From positions 94,477-155,288 of the forward strand of contig NZ_VLJP01000023.1 in NCBI RefSeq assembly GCF_007829525.1: a stretch of 60,812 nucleotides of DNA, given 5' to 3'. Positions 45,131 to 53,471 of the stretch are shown one piece after another. The notes under the pieces are model-generated. The model was given only the letters and a program-made list of their open reading frames with translations, was not told where the DNA came from and made no database searches. Origin of the DNA: Mesorhizobium sp. J18. Its GTDB lineage: Bacteria; Pseudomonadota; Alphaproteobacteria; Rhizobiales; Rhizobiaceae. Position numbers and translations under genes: made by a program. Position 1 is the first letter of the stretch. Every line of letters starts with the position of its first letter.

Positions 45131-47185
45131 ATGAGCGCTGCGCTGTCGAACGATCCGCTGCTCCAGCCCTTCCGCCTCAAGCACTTGACGCTGAAGAACC
45201 GCGTCATGTCGACCTCGCATGAGCCGGCCTATTCCGAGGACGGCATGCCGAAAGAGCGCTACCGGCTCTATCATGCGGAGAAGGCGAAGGGCGGTATTGC
45301 GCTTACCATGACTGCAGGCTCGGCGCTGGTCTCACGCGACAGCCCGGCCGCTTTCGGCAACCTTCATGCATTCCGTGACGAGATCGTGCCGTGGCTTCGT
45401 GAACTGGCCGATGCCTGCCATGAGCATGACTGCAAGGTGATGATCCAGCTCACTCATCTCGGTCGCCGCACCGGCTGGAACAAGGCCGATTGGCTGCCTG
45501 TGCTCAGCGCGTCGCCGGCACGTGAATCGGCTCACCGGGCTTTCCCGAAACAGGCCGAGGACTGGGATATCGAGCGCATCGTTGCCGATTATGCAGCGGC
45601 GGCACAGCGCATGCAGGCAGCCGGCCTCGACGGTATCGAGTTCGAATCCTATGGCCATCTGATGGACAGTTTCTGGTCCCCGGCAACCAACTGGCGCGAG
45701 GACGAATATGGCGGCTCCCTCGACAACTGCCTACGCTTCACCTGGCGCGTCATTGACGCCGTGCGGGCTGCCGTCGGACCGGATTTCATCGTCGGTATCC
45801 GGATGGTCGCCGACGAGGATCTTGAAAAGGGCCTCAGCCGGGAGGAGGGAGTGGAGATCGCCCGGCGTTTGGCCGCCTCCGGCAAGTTCGATTTTCTCAA
45901 CATAATACGCGGTCATATTGATACCGATGCCGCACTTGCCGATGTCATCCCGATCGCCGGCATGCGTTCTGCGCCGCATCTCGACTTTGCCGGCGAAGTG
46001 AGGGCGGCGACGAAATTTCCGGTTTTCCATGCTGCACGGATTTCCGATGTCGCTACAGCCCGGCACGCCATAGCTACCGGCAAGCTCGACATGGTCGGCA
46101 TGACCAGGCCCCACATCGCCGATCCCTATATCGTGGCCAAGGTCATGGCGGGTGAGGAGCACCGTATTCGCCCATGCGTCGGGGCAACCTATTGCCTCGA
46201 CCGCATCTACGAAGGGGGCGAGGCGTTGTGCATCCACAATGCTGCCACCGGTCGCGAGACCAAAATCCCGCATGTCATCCCGCGCGCTCAGGGACCTGCA
46301 AAGAAAGTCGTTGTGGTCGGTGCCGGCGCCGCCGGGCTGGAGGCCGCGCGGGTTGCCGCCGAGCGGGGGCATTCGGTGACAATCCTGGAAGCGGCCTCGG
46401 CGCCTGGCGGTCAGGTCAGGCTCGCGACCCGGAATCCGCGCCGGAAGGAACTGATCGGGATCGTCGACTGGCGTGTCGCCGAACTGGAGAGGCTGGGTGT
46501 TGAGATCCGCTACGATACCTGGGCGGAGAAGGCCGACGTGTTGGCGCTGGAGCCGGACGTGGTGGTGATCGCCACCGGTGGAATACCACAGAACCCACCG
46601 CTGGAAGCCGGCGACGACCTGGTCGTTTCGACCTGGGATATCGTTGGCGGTACGGTTAAGCCGGGCCAGAATGTGCTGCTTTATGACGACAATGGCGGTC
46701 ACTCGGGGATGACAGCCGCCGAGATTGTCGCCGAAGCCGGTTCGACACTCGAACTGGTTTCGCCCGAGCGCTTCTTCGCGCCGGAAATGGGCGGCATGAA
46801 CCATGTTCCTTATATGCGCGTCTTCCACGAGAAGGGCGTGCGCATCACCATCAACACCCGGCTGCATTCCGTTAAGCGCGACGGCAATGCGCTCGTGGCG
46901 GAGCTTTCTTCCGATTTCGCGCCGGGCTGGCGCGACCGCCGTTGGGTCGACCAGGTGATCGTGGAGCACGGGACGCTGCCGCTCGACGAGCTTTATTTCG
47001 AGCTCAAGCCGCTATCCCGCAATCGGGGCGCAGTCGATTATGAGAATCTTGTCTCGGGAGGACCAATCTTTCCTGAAAACGATGCGGACGCCACGTTCGT
47101 CCTTTTCAGGATCGGCGATGCCGTTGCCTCGCGCAACATTCACGCGGCAATCTATGACGGCATCCGCTTCTCTCTACGTATCTGA
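45131..47185 (+). CDS. NADH:flavin oxidoreductase, N-methylproline/dimethylglycine demethylase type
   Basis: A 684-residue flavoenzyme: TIM barrel with LKNRVMSTSHEPAYSEDGMPK, Fe-S segment, and a C-terminal NAD/FAD domain with VVGAGAAGLEAARVAAERGH. From memory the opening resembles StcD/DgcA-type demethylases that oxidatively remove N-methyl groups as formaldehyde. The Fe-S segment has Cys349, Cys355 and Cys367, but the position of the expected second Cys is Ala352. ATG 45131 is chosen by homologue-like N-terminus although its ribosome site is weak; ATG 45098 is an alternative. It follows the MttB-like gene by 96 bases. Confidence 0.85.
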   Translation: MSAALSNDPLLQPFRLKHLTLKNRVMSTSHEPAYSEDGMPKERYRLYHAEKAKGGIALTMTAGSALVSRDSPAAFGNLHAFRDEIVPWLRELADACHEHDCKVMIQLTHLGRRTGWNKADWLPVLSASPARESAHRAFPKQAEDWDIERIVADYAAAAQRMQAAGLDGIEFESYGHLMDSFWSPATNWREDEYGGSLDNCLRFTWRVIDAVRAAVGPDFIVGIRMVADEDLEKGLSREEGVEIARRLAASGKFDFLNIIRGHIDTDAALADVIPIAGMRSAPHLDFAGEVRAATKFPVFHAARISDVATARHAIATGKLDMVGMTRPHIADPYIVAKVMAGEEHRIRPCVGATYCLDRIYEGGEALCIHNAATGRETKIPHVIPRAQGPAKKVVVVGAGAAGLEAARVAAERGHSVTILEAASAPGGQVRLATRNPRRKELIGIVDWRVAELERLGVEIRYDTWAEKADVLALEPDVVVIATGGIPQNPPLEAGDDLVVSTWDIVGGTVKPGQNVLLYDDNGGHSGMTAAEIVAEAGSTLELVSPERFFAPEMGGMNHVPYMRVFHEKGVRITINTRLHSVKRDGNALVAELSSDFAPGWRDRRWVDQVIVEHGTLPLDELYFELKPLSRNRGAVDYENLVSGGPIFPENDADATFVLFRIGDAVASRNIHAAIYDGIRFSLRI

Positions 47186-47217
47186 AACTATAAACCGGGA
47201 ACCAATGGGAGATTGAA

Positions 47218-48867
47218 ATGGCATTCTTCAGGAACAATGGCGACAAAGTGCCGGCCGCTGTTCACAAACTGGCCGAGCATGCACGTTCGGGAAAGATAGA
47301 CCGTCGTGAGTTTCTGTCGCTGGCAAGCGCCATGGGCGCTTCGGCGGTGATGGCATACAGTCTGGCCGGCCTTGCTGTTCCCACTCCTGCTCGCGCACAA
47401 GAGCCCAAGAAAGGCGGGGTGCTCAAATGCTCCATGTCGGTCAAGGCGCAGAAGGATCCGCGCTCCTATGACTGGGTCGAACTCGGCAACGCCGCCCGGA
47501 CCTTCCTCGAACCGCTGGTGAACTACACGCGCGAATTCACCTTCGAGCCTGTGCTTCTGGAAAGCTGGGAGGTCAATGATGATGCAACGGAATATGTGCT
47601 TCATGTTCGCCAAGGCGTGACCTGGAATAATGGTGACGAGTTCAATGCCGACGACGTGGTTTTCAACCTGATCCGCTGGTGCGACAAGAATGCCGAGGGC
47701 AATTCCATGGCCGCCCGTATGGCATCCCTCATTGACCCGGAGACGGGCAAGGCCCGTGAAGGCGCGATCACAAAGGTCGATGATCATACCGTTCTGCTGA
47801 AACTGGCTTCGTCCGATATTTCGATCATCCCGAACTTCACCGACTATCCGGCGCTGATCGTGCATCGGAATTTCGAAAAGGATGGCTCGGATCTCGTTGC
47901 CCATCCGATCGGCACCGGCGCTTTTGAACTCGTTTCTTATGAGGTCGGATCGAGAGCCGTGGTCAAACGTCGGGAGAACGGCAAGTGGTGGGGAGGTGAG
48001 GCCTATCTCGACGGAGTCGAGTTCATCGACTACGGAACGGACGCCAATGCCACGGTGAATGCCTTCGAATCCGGCGAAATCGATCTGAATTTCGAAACGC
48101 CGTCGGAATTCATCGAGATTCTTGATGCAATGGATCTCGTGAAGTCGGGGATCGAGACGGCGACGACACTGGTTGCCCGCACCAATGTCACCAACAAGCC
48201 CTATGACGACCAGAAAGTCCGCAACGCGCTCCAGATGGCGGTCGACAACAATGTCGTCTTGCAGCTCGGATATGGCGGCAGGGGTACGGTAGGAGAGAAT
48301 CACCATGTCGCTCCGATCCACCCGGAATATGCCGAACTGCCGAAGAAGGAACGGGATCTGGAGGGGGCCAAGAAGCTGATGGAGGAGGCCGGCCAGCTCG
48401 ATTTCGAGCATGAGCTGATCACCGTCGATGACGACTGGCAGAAGAATACCGGCGATGCCATTGCCGCGCAGCTCCGGGAAGCAGGCTTCAAGGTCAAGCG
48501 CACCGTCCTGCCGGGCTCAACCTTCTGGAATGACTGGACGAAGTTTCCCTATTCGCTGACCATTTGGTACATGCGCCCGCTGGCCGTGCAGGTATTGGCC
48601 CTCGGTTATCGAACCGGCGAAGCGTGGAACGAGACCGGCTATTCGAATCCGGAATTCGACGCCAAGCTGGAAGAGGCGCTGGCCATCAGCGATCCCGACG
48701 AGCGGCGGGAGGTCATGAAGGATGTCGAGCAGATCCTGCAGGATTCCGGCATCATCATCCAGCCTTACTGGCAGTCGCTCTTTTGCCACATGCAGCCGAG
48801 TGTGAAGGGTCACGCCATGCACCAAACCTATCAGCTCGACTTTCAGAAGACCTGGCTCGACGCCTGA
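47218..48867 (+). CDS. Lone dipeptide-type substrate-binding protein with Tat signal
   Basis: A 549-residue SBP_bac_5 protein. The N-terminus carries a twin-arginine signal ([18 protein letters not shown], cleavage near ARA-QEP), so it is exported folded. Family marks are [22 protein letters not shown]. It follows the demethylase gene by 32 bases with a GGGAG-like site, but no permease or ATPase gene follows; a hairpin and tRNA-Asn come next. It may use the transporter encoded at 29-32 kb or one elsewhere. Substrate unknown. Confidence 0.9.
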   Translation: MAFFRNNGDKVPAAVHKLAEHARSGKIDRREFLSLASAMGASAVMAYSLAGLAVPTPARAQEPKKGGVLKCSMSVKAQKDPRSYDWVELGNAARTFLEPLVNYTREFTFEPVLLESWEVNDDATEYVLHVRQGVTWNNGDEFNADDVVFNLIRWCDKNAEGNSMAARMASLIDPETGKAREGAITKVDDHTVLLKLASSDISIIPNFTDYPALIVHRNFEKDGSDLVAHPIGTGAFELVSYEVGSRAVVKRRENGKWWGGEAYLDGVEFIDYGTDANATVNAFESGEIDLNFETPSEFIEILDAMDLVKSGIETATTLVARTNVTNKPYDDQKVRNALQMAVDNNVVLQLGYGGRGTVGENHHVAPIHPEYAELPKKERDLEGAKKLMEEAGQLDFEHELITVDDDWQKNTGDAIAAQLREAGFKVKRTVLPGSTFWNDWTKFPYSLTIWYMRPLAVQVLALGYRTGEAWNETGYSNPEFDAKLEEALAISDPDERREVMKDVEQILQDSGIIIQPYWQSLFCHMQPSVKGHAMHQTYQLDFQKTWLDA

Positions 48868-48887
48868 TAAAGAAAGAGAGTTTTGGC

Positions 48888-48911
48888 GGGGAGGGCTAAA
48901 GTGGCCTCCCC
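48888..48911 (+). terminator. Hairpin after the Tat binding-protein gene
   Basis: GGGGAGG and CCTCCCC pair around a ten-base loop, 20 bases past the stop codon. No T tract. Confidence 0.45.
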
Positions 48912-48950
48912 ATCGGGGACTGGTATCGGGCAGGCCGAAATACAGCTTGA

Positions 48951-48980
48951 TATGAGCACTCATTGTGAATGAGGCTCATA
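48951..48980. repeat. 30-base inverted repeat
   Basis: TATGAGC-A-CTCATT and AATGAG-GCTCATA pair over 13 bases with one bulged A and a GTG loop. It lies 80 bases downstream of tRNA-Asn (minus strand) and 40 bases after the hairpin of the plus-strand operon. It could end transcripts from either side or be a dispersed palindromic repeat. Confidence 0.5.
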
Positions 48981-49059
48981 GGTGTCTGAGCAACATGCTT
49001 CGAACTTGCCACTCGAAACCGCTGCCACTCGATCTGGCACTTCCGGAAACTTTCAAAAA

Positions 49060-49134
49060 TGGCTCCCCGGGCCGGATTCGAACCAGCGACCAACCGGTTA
49101 ACAGCCGGTTGCTCTACCGCTGAGCTACCGGGGA
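49060..49134 (-). tRNA. tRNA-Asn (anticodon GTT)
   Basis: A 75-base cloverleaf on the minus strand: acceptor TCCCCGG/CCGGGGA, D arm AGCTCAGCGGTAGAGC, anticodon loop CTGTTAA, T arm CTGGTTCGAATCCGG, discriminator G and encoded CCA. Confidence 0.97.
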
Positions 49135-49161
49135 ATGCCTCCGCTCACGAGAGTGTGGCAG

Positions 49162-49190
49162 CCTATAGCAAAGAGCATTCCGATTTGCAA
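49162..49190 (-). promoter_or_regulatory. Sigma70-type promoter of tRNA-Asn
   Basis: On the minus strand TTGCAA (49185-49190) and TATAGG (49162-49167) with a 17-base spacer, at the right distance from the tRNA. Confidence 0.55.
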
Positions 49191-49313
49191 AGAAGCAATC
49201 GTGAATTTTTTTTACGGGTTCTTCGTGTTTGTTCGCATTTCGCCGCATCTGCCGACATATGTTGGGAGAAGAGGTCATTGCCGGTACTTTGACGGGTGAA
49301 CAAAGAGGTGTTC

Positions 49314-49610
49314 ATGGATGCTCAGCGCCACAAGGAGCCGTATGATTTGCGGTCATCGCAGAAACCTGTGAACGGAACCGACGGGCCATCCATCCAGGTA
49401 TTTGGCCGCCGGATTCCGATGCCGCGCTCGCGTCTCTTGCGCATCCTGATCGGCGTCCTGTTCATTATTTTGGGCTGTTTCGGCTTTCTGCCGGTGCTCG
49501 GCTTCTGGATGATACCGGTCGGTCTTCTCATCCTTTCTTATGAATTCGCTGCCATTCGGCGCCTGCGTCGCAGGGTTTCCGTCTGGTGGGGCCGGCGCAA
49601 CGGAAAATAG
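49314..49610 (+). CDS. Small membrane protein, unknown function
   Basis: A 98-residue protein with a polar N-terminal third, a MPRSRLLR basic stretch and two hydrophobic segments (about residues 43-60 and 62-78) joined by a short turn, then a very basic tail (RRLRRRVSVWWGRRNGK). It looks like the small PGPGP-type transmembrane proteins common in rhizobia, but I cannot name a function. ATG 49314 follows AGAGG; GTG 49296 is possible. It stands between two tRNA genes. Confidence 0.7.
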   Translation: MDAQRHKEPYDLRSSQKPVNGTDGPSIQVFGRRIPMPRSRLLRILIGVLFIILGCFGFLPVLGFWMIPVGLLILSYEFAAIRRLRRRVSVWWGRRNGK

Positions 49611-49684
49611 TTGAAGGCGAATGGAATGCCTCAGATTTCCTGCTTGGTATGATGTAGAAACTTTTCGAAGCCTTCATCGCCGGC

Positions 49685-49713
49685 TTGACGCTTGCCGAGG
49701 TGCAACCTATTGA
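49685..49713 (+). promoter_or_regulatory. Sigma70-type promoter of tRNA-Cys
   Basis: TTGACG (49685-49690) and TATTGA (49708-49713) are separated by exactly 17 bases, about 25 bases before the tRNA. Confidence 0.6.
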
Positions 49714-49738
49714 GACGCGCATTGCCGGCGAACGGTGA

Positions 49739-49812
49739 GGCCTCGTGGCGGAGTGGTTACGCAGAGGACTGCAAATCCTTGCACCCCGGTTCGATTCCGG
49801 GCGAGGCCTCCA
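49739..49812 (+). tRNA. tRNA-Cys (anticodon GCA)
   Basis: A 74-base cloverleaf: acceptor GGCCTCG/CGAGGCC, anticodon arm AGGACTGCAAATCCT, T arm with GGTTCGATTCC, discriminator T as usual for tRNA-Cys, and encoded CCA. Confidence 0.97.
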
Positions 49813-50144
49813 ATCCCTGATCCAAAATATTTGATACTTATTCGAAGCGCTCTCGGGTGCCGCTTGCGCGCGCATTGCCGATGGTCAATAGCCAATTTTC
49901 CGCAACGGGATACGAAGATCGAAGCCCGTTACCAATTATGCCATCGAATAATCCGAAAAGCCGTGGCCGTCGGCCAGTGGTGTCGATTGACGGTGCCGCA
50001 GTTTTTTGCCACATCACGCGCCAACCATGTGATTTCCAAGGGGACTCTTCTCCAAGATCGCGGGTAGAAAGGAAAGCGGATCAATGCCGCCTTTCCGATG
50101 TGAATCAGCAAAGGCGCTCGGCGCCAGGAGAAACAGGCAAGCAG
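49813..50144 (+). other. 332-base stretch between tRNA-Cys and the Pcm-like gene
   Basis: The methyltransferase frame stays open through most of this stretch, but its translation there is not protein-like and no homologue-type N-terminus extends into it. An AGGAG at 50126-50130 probably serves the gene downstream. I see no RNA gene. Confidence 0.5.
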
Positions 50145-50822
50145 ATGATGATGGCTGATTTTTCCGAACAGCGCGCCACCATGGTGGAAGGCCAACTCCG
50201 CACGACCGATGTCACGCATGTTCCGCTCCTGAACGCGATGCGTGAGATTCCGCGCGAGGAATTTGTTCCGAGCCGTCGCCGCGCGCTAGCATATATTGAC
50301 GAGGATCTGGAGGTCGCGCCCGCAAGTGTCGGCTCGCCGGCTCGCTATCTCATGGAGCCTTCTCCCTTTGCCAAGCTGGCGCAGCTTGCCGACATTTCGC
50401 CATCGGATTTCGTTCTCGATATCGGGTGCGGCACCGGCTATTCGTCAGCGGTGTTCTCGCGCATCGCCAGTTCGGTGGTCGCGCTGGAAAGCGATCCGGC
50501 CTTGGCGGAGGCGGCTTCCTCGACCCTCTCGGAACTCGGTTGTGACAATGTGGCTGTGGTGCAAGGGCCGCTGCAGGAAGGCTACGCCTCGGAAGCGCCA
50601 TATGATGCCATTTTCATAGGTGGCGCTGTCGAGATCATGCCGGATGTCATTCTCGATCAATTGAAGGATGGCGGCAGGCTCGTGGCGGTGGTCGGTCAGG
50701 GAAACGCCGGTGTTGCCCGGCTTTACGTGAAGGATAATGGAATCGTGTCCAGCCGCAGGGCTTTCAATGCAGCCGTAAAACCCTTGCCAGGCTTCGAACG
50801 GGAAGCATCCTTTGTATTTTGA
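50145..50822 (+). CDS. Protein-L-isoaspartate O-methyltransferase family protein
   Basis: A 225-residue SAM-dependent methyltransferase of the Pcm family, which repairs isoaspartyl residues. The SAM-binding motif I is VLDIGCGTGYSSAVF; the N-terminal REEFVPSRRRALAYIDEDL is typical of the alphaproteobacterial group beside tolC, which lacks clear proof of repair activity. Three consecutive ATGs (50145, 50148, 50151) make the exact start uncertain. It is followed by the TolC-family gene, a widespread arrangement in rhizobia. Confidence 0.88.
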   Translation: MMMADFSEQRATMVEGQLRTTDVTHVPLLNAMREIPREEFVPSRRRALAYIDEDLEVAPASVGSPARYLMEPSPFAKLAQLADISPSDFVLDIGCGTGYSSAVFSRIASSVVALESDPALAEAASSTLSELGCDNVAVVQGPLQEGYASEAPYDAIFIGGAVEIMPDVILDQLKDGGRLVAVVGQGNAGVARLYVKDNGIVSSRRAFNAAVKPLPGFEREASFVF

Positions 50823-50832
50823 ATGTCGATAT

Positions 50833-50848
50833 GTTGCCAATCGGCAAC
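50833..50848. repeat. Short inverted repeat before the TolC-family gene
   Basis: GTTGCC and GGCAAC flank AATC, ten bases after the methyltransferase stop. Too short to call terminator or operator with assurance. Confidence 0.3.
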
Positions 50849-50997
50849 GGAATTGATCAAGCCTTTGATGTATCGTCGCGCTGGTGATTACACCGGTGCG
50901 GTGCTTCCGCGATCGGAAGTGGGTGGGGCTTCGGATCGAATGTTCAAACGGTGTGGGCCGCACTAAAGCAGACCCACGAGGAATTTTGAGGTGGCTC

Positions 50998-52386
50998 GTG
51001 TCGTTGTTTCGCACGAAGATTTTTGCGGCCCTGGTTGTTTCCACTGCCGCATTTCTCCCGGCGCATGCGTCTGCTGAAAGCATCCTTGGAGCTCTTGCCA
51101 AGGCCTACAACAACAATTCGAGCCTGAATTCGGCGCGTGCTGGTGTGCGGGTAACGGATGAGGGGGTCGCGATAGCGAAATCCGGTTACCGCCCTCAGAT
51201 TGCCGCCTCGGGCGGCATCAATGTAACCTCACAAGAAGGGATGGAGATCACAGCCGGTTCCTTCGGTGTTTCGATTCGTCAGAATCTGTTCGACGGCTTT
51301 CAGACGCGCAACAATGTCCGCGCGGCCGAGGCTCAGGTGAACGCCGCTAACGAGACGCTGCGCAATACCGAGCAGAATATCCTTTTCAATGCTGCCGCTT
51401 ATTACATGGACGTCATTCGCGACCGGCGGATTGCGGTTTTGCGGGAGCAGAATCTCGAATTCCTCAGCGAGCAGGTCCGCGCGGCGCAATCGCGCTTCGA
51501 TGTTGGAGAGGGTACGCGCACCGACGTTGCCCAGGCCGAGGCAAGCCGGCAGGCCGCTTTGGCTCAGTTGAGCGCGGCGCGCGCCCAGGCCACAGCGAGC
51601 GAGGCTTTGTACCGTCAGTTCATTGGCGAAGACCCCGGCAATCTTGAACCGGCCCAGCCGCTTTCCAAGCTGTTGCCCAACGGGCTCGCCCAGGGACTGG
51701 CGATTGCGGCAAGCGAGCATCCGGCGATCGTTGCTACCCAGCATCTCGTCGATGCGGCCGCCTTTACGGTCAAGTCGGCGGAAGGTTCCATGCTTCCGCA
51801 GGTCTCGGCGAATGCTGGCGTGACGACGGAGTACAGCCATACTAGTGGTGGCGACGGTTTCAGTGGTCTGCCCGGCGTCGGTAGTGGAGGCACTTCAGAT
51901 TCAGCCAACATAGGTCTGAGCCTCACCATTCCAATCTATCAGGGCGGCCTTGCTTCGGCGCAAGTGCGTCAATCCAAGGAGCAGCTCGGCCAGGCCCGGA
52001 TCGAAATTGATGTGACCCGTGACCAGGTGCGGGCAGCGCTCACTTCGGCCTGGACTCAGTATCAGGCGGCGATCGAATCGGTTGCTGCCAACCGTGAACT
52101 GGTTGCAGCGGCAAGGCTTGCCCTCAATGGCGTCATAGAAGAGCGCAATGTCGGCCAGCGCACCACGCTGGACGTTTTGGATGCGCAGGACGATGTCATT
52201 GCTGCCCAGATCAATCTGGTCAGCGCAGAGCGCGACGTGGTGGTTGCCAGCTATGCCATCCTGCAATCCATGGGCCGGCTCTCGGCTAGCCGCCTTGGCC
52301 TCAATGTGGCTGTCCACGATCCGCGAGAGCACTACAATGCCGTCAAGGACAAGTGGTATGGTCTGAGGACGCCTGACGGCCGCTGA
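50998..52386 (+). CDS. tolC: TolC-family outer-membrane efflux/secretion channel
   Basis: A 462-residue outer-membrane protein with a signal peptide (MSLFRTKIFAALVVSTAAFLPAHASA) and the two repeated halves of the TolC fold, each with long helices rich in Ala, Gln and Asn (NVRAAEAQVNAANETLRNTE; SKEQLGQARIEIDVTRDQVRAAL). It forms the trimeric exit duct for RND pumps and type I secretion. GTG 50998 is chosen: GAGG lies six bases before it and the signal peptide starts properly, whereas the longer frame does not. Confidence 0.92.
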   Translation: MSLFRTKIFAALVVSTAAFLPAHASAESILGALAKAYNNNSSLNSARAGVRVTDEGVAIAKSGYRPQIAASGGINVTSQEGMEITAGSFGVSIRQNLFDGFQTRNNVRAAEAQVNAANETLRNTEQNILFNAAAYYMDVIRDRRIAVLREQNLEFLSEQVRAAQSRFDVGEGTRTDVAQAEASRQAALAQLSAARAQATASEALYRQFIGEDPGNLEPAQPLSKLLPNGLAQGLAIAASEHPAIVATQHLVDAAAFTVKSAEGSMLPQVSANAGVTTEYSHTSGGDGFSGLPGVGSGGTSDSANIGLSLTIPIYQGGLASAQVRQSKEQLGQARIEIDVTRDQVRAALTSAWTQYQAAIESVAANRELVAAARLALNGVIEERNVGQRTTLDVLDAQDDVIAAQINLVSAERDVVVASYAILQSMGRLSASRLGLNVAVHDPREHYNAVKDKWYGLRTPDGR

Positions 52387-52574
52387 TATCCGTAAGCTAC
52401 GGCGACCTATCGGCCTGTTGTCCGTCCTCCCATTCCTTGTGTGAAAGGCCTGGCTGTCCCTCTTGGGGGATTCTCTCTGCTGTCTCCGTCAGTTACCCTT
52501 ACTGTTGATTCGAGGAACCGCTTGCTCAGGCGCAGGCGGACAACGGCAGACGGTCGGGAAGGCGGCGGATTCAG

Positions 52575-53270
52575 ATGGCACAGGCAAGCAGCGCGCAGCG
52601 CGAACCATCAATGGAAGAGATTCTGGCTTCCATCCGCAGGATCATCGAGGACAGCGATCCGGCACGCAATGAAAGCAGTCTGACTGCTTTTTCCTCTGTC
52701 GAAGACGATCATGACGAGGAGGATGTCGGCACCGAGATTGCGGAGGCCGAAAGCTTTCGTGGCAAGCTGACACCATATCGGGATTTCGTGGCACAGCCTG
52801 ATTCAATGCGCCCTGCGGATATGCAAGCCTCGCGGCACGAGGACGGCGAAAAGGCGCCCTCTCGCCCTGAGACGGGCGGGAAGGCTCCGGAAATCGAAAG
52901 GCCAACGGAAGCGCCAGCCGCAGACTTCGAGGAGCGGGCCGGGGAGGACAAGGCTGCCGAAGTTGTGGCTCCAGAAGCGTCCCGTATGGTTGAACCAACT
53001 CCCCCCGAGTCCATGCAGGATGCGAAAGCGGACGGAGCGGTTGCCACCAAACCTGCAATCATTTCCGAATTCACAGGCCGTAAGGTCGCGGCCGCATTCG
53101 AAGAGTTGAACGAGGCTGTCGAGGCCACCCGCCGCAGGAATCTTGATCAGCTTGCCGAAGAAATGCTTCGGCCCATGCTGCGGGAATGGCTCGATAGCAA
53201 TCTTCCGGCCCTGGTGGAACAACTGGTGCGGGAGGAAATCGAGCGGATTGCTCGAGGTGGTGTGAATTAA
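52575..53270 (+). CDS. PopZ-like polar organising protein (DUF2497)
   Basis: A 231-residue protein of the DUF2497/PopZ type. The N-terminal EPSMEEILASIRRIIEDSD helix and the C-terminal helical module (LDQLAEEMLRPMLREWLDSNLPALVEQLVREEIERIA) are conserved; the middle (about residues 40-160) is acidic, Pro-rich and disordered. In Caulobacter PopZ forms a polar matrix that holds ParB-bound origins and cell-cycle kinases. Location in front of valS is conserved in Rhizobiales. Confidence 0.88.
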   Translation: MAQASSAQREPSMEEILASIRRIIEDSDPARNESSLTAFSSVEDDHDEEDVGTEIAEAESFRGKLTPYRDFVAQPDSMRPADMQASRHEDGEKAPSRPETGGKAPEIERPTEAPAADFEERAGEDKAAEVVAPEASRMVEPTPPESMQDAKADGAVATKPAIISEFTGRKVAAAFEELNEAVEATRRRNLDQLAEEMLRPMLREWLDSNLPALVEQLVREEIERIARGGVN

Positions 53271-53405
53271 TTTCGATCTTCGGTTGCCAGTAGTGCCATC
53301 CCGCCGGTACGGCTGGCGCAGAATCTCTTATGCCTGGATTGACCTCTCTTTTGCCTTGAGGCGGGGCATCATTGATCCTTGGGTCGTCTTGCACATGCAC
53401 TTCGG

Positions 53406-53434
53406 TTGACTTGCGGCGAGGCATCCGGTTTACA
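53406..53434 (+). promoter_or_regulatory. Possible sigma70 promoter of valS
   Basis: TTGACT and TTTACA with a 17-base spacer, about 38 bases before the valS ATG. The -10 is a weak match. Confidence 0.4.
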
Positions 53435-53471
53435 CCGTCCCTACGCATTTTCCGTACATTGCGGGACCTCC

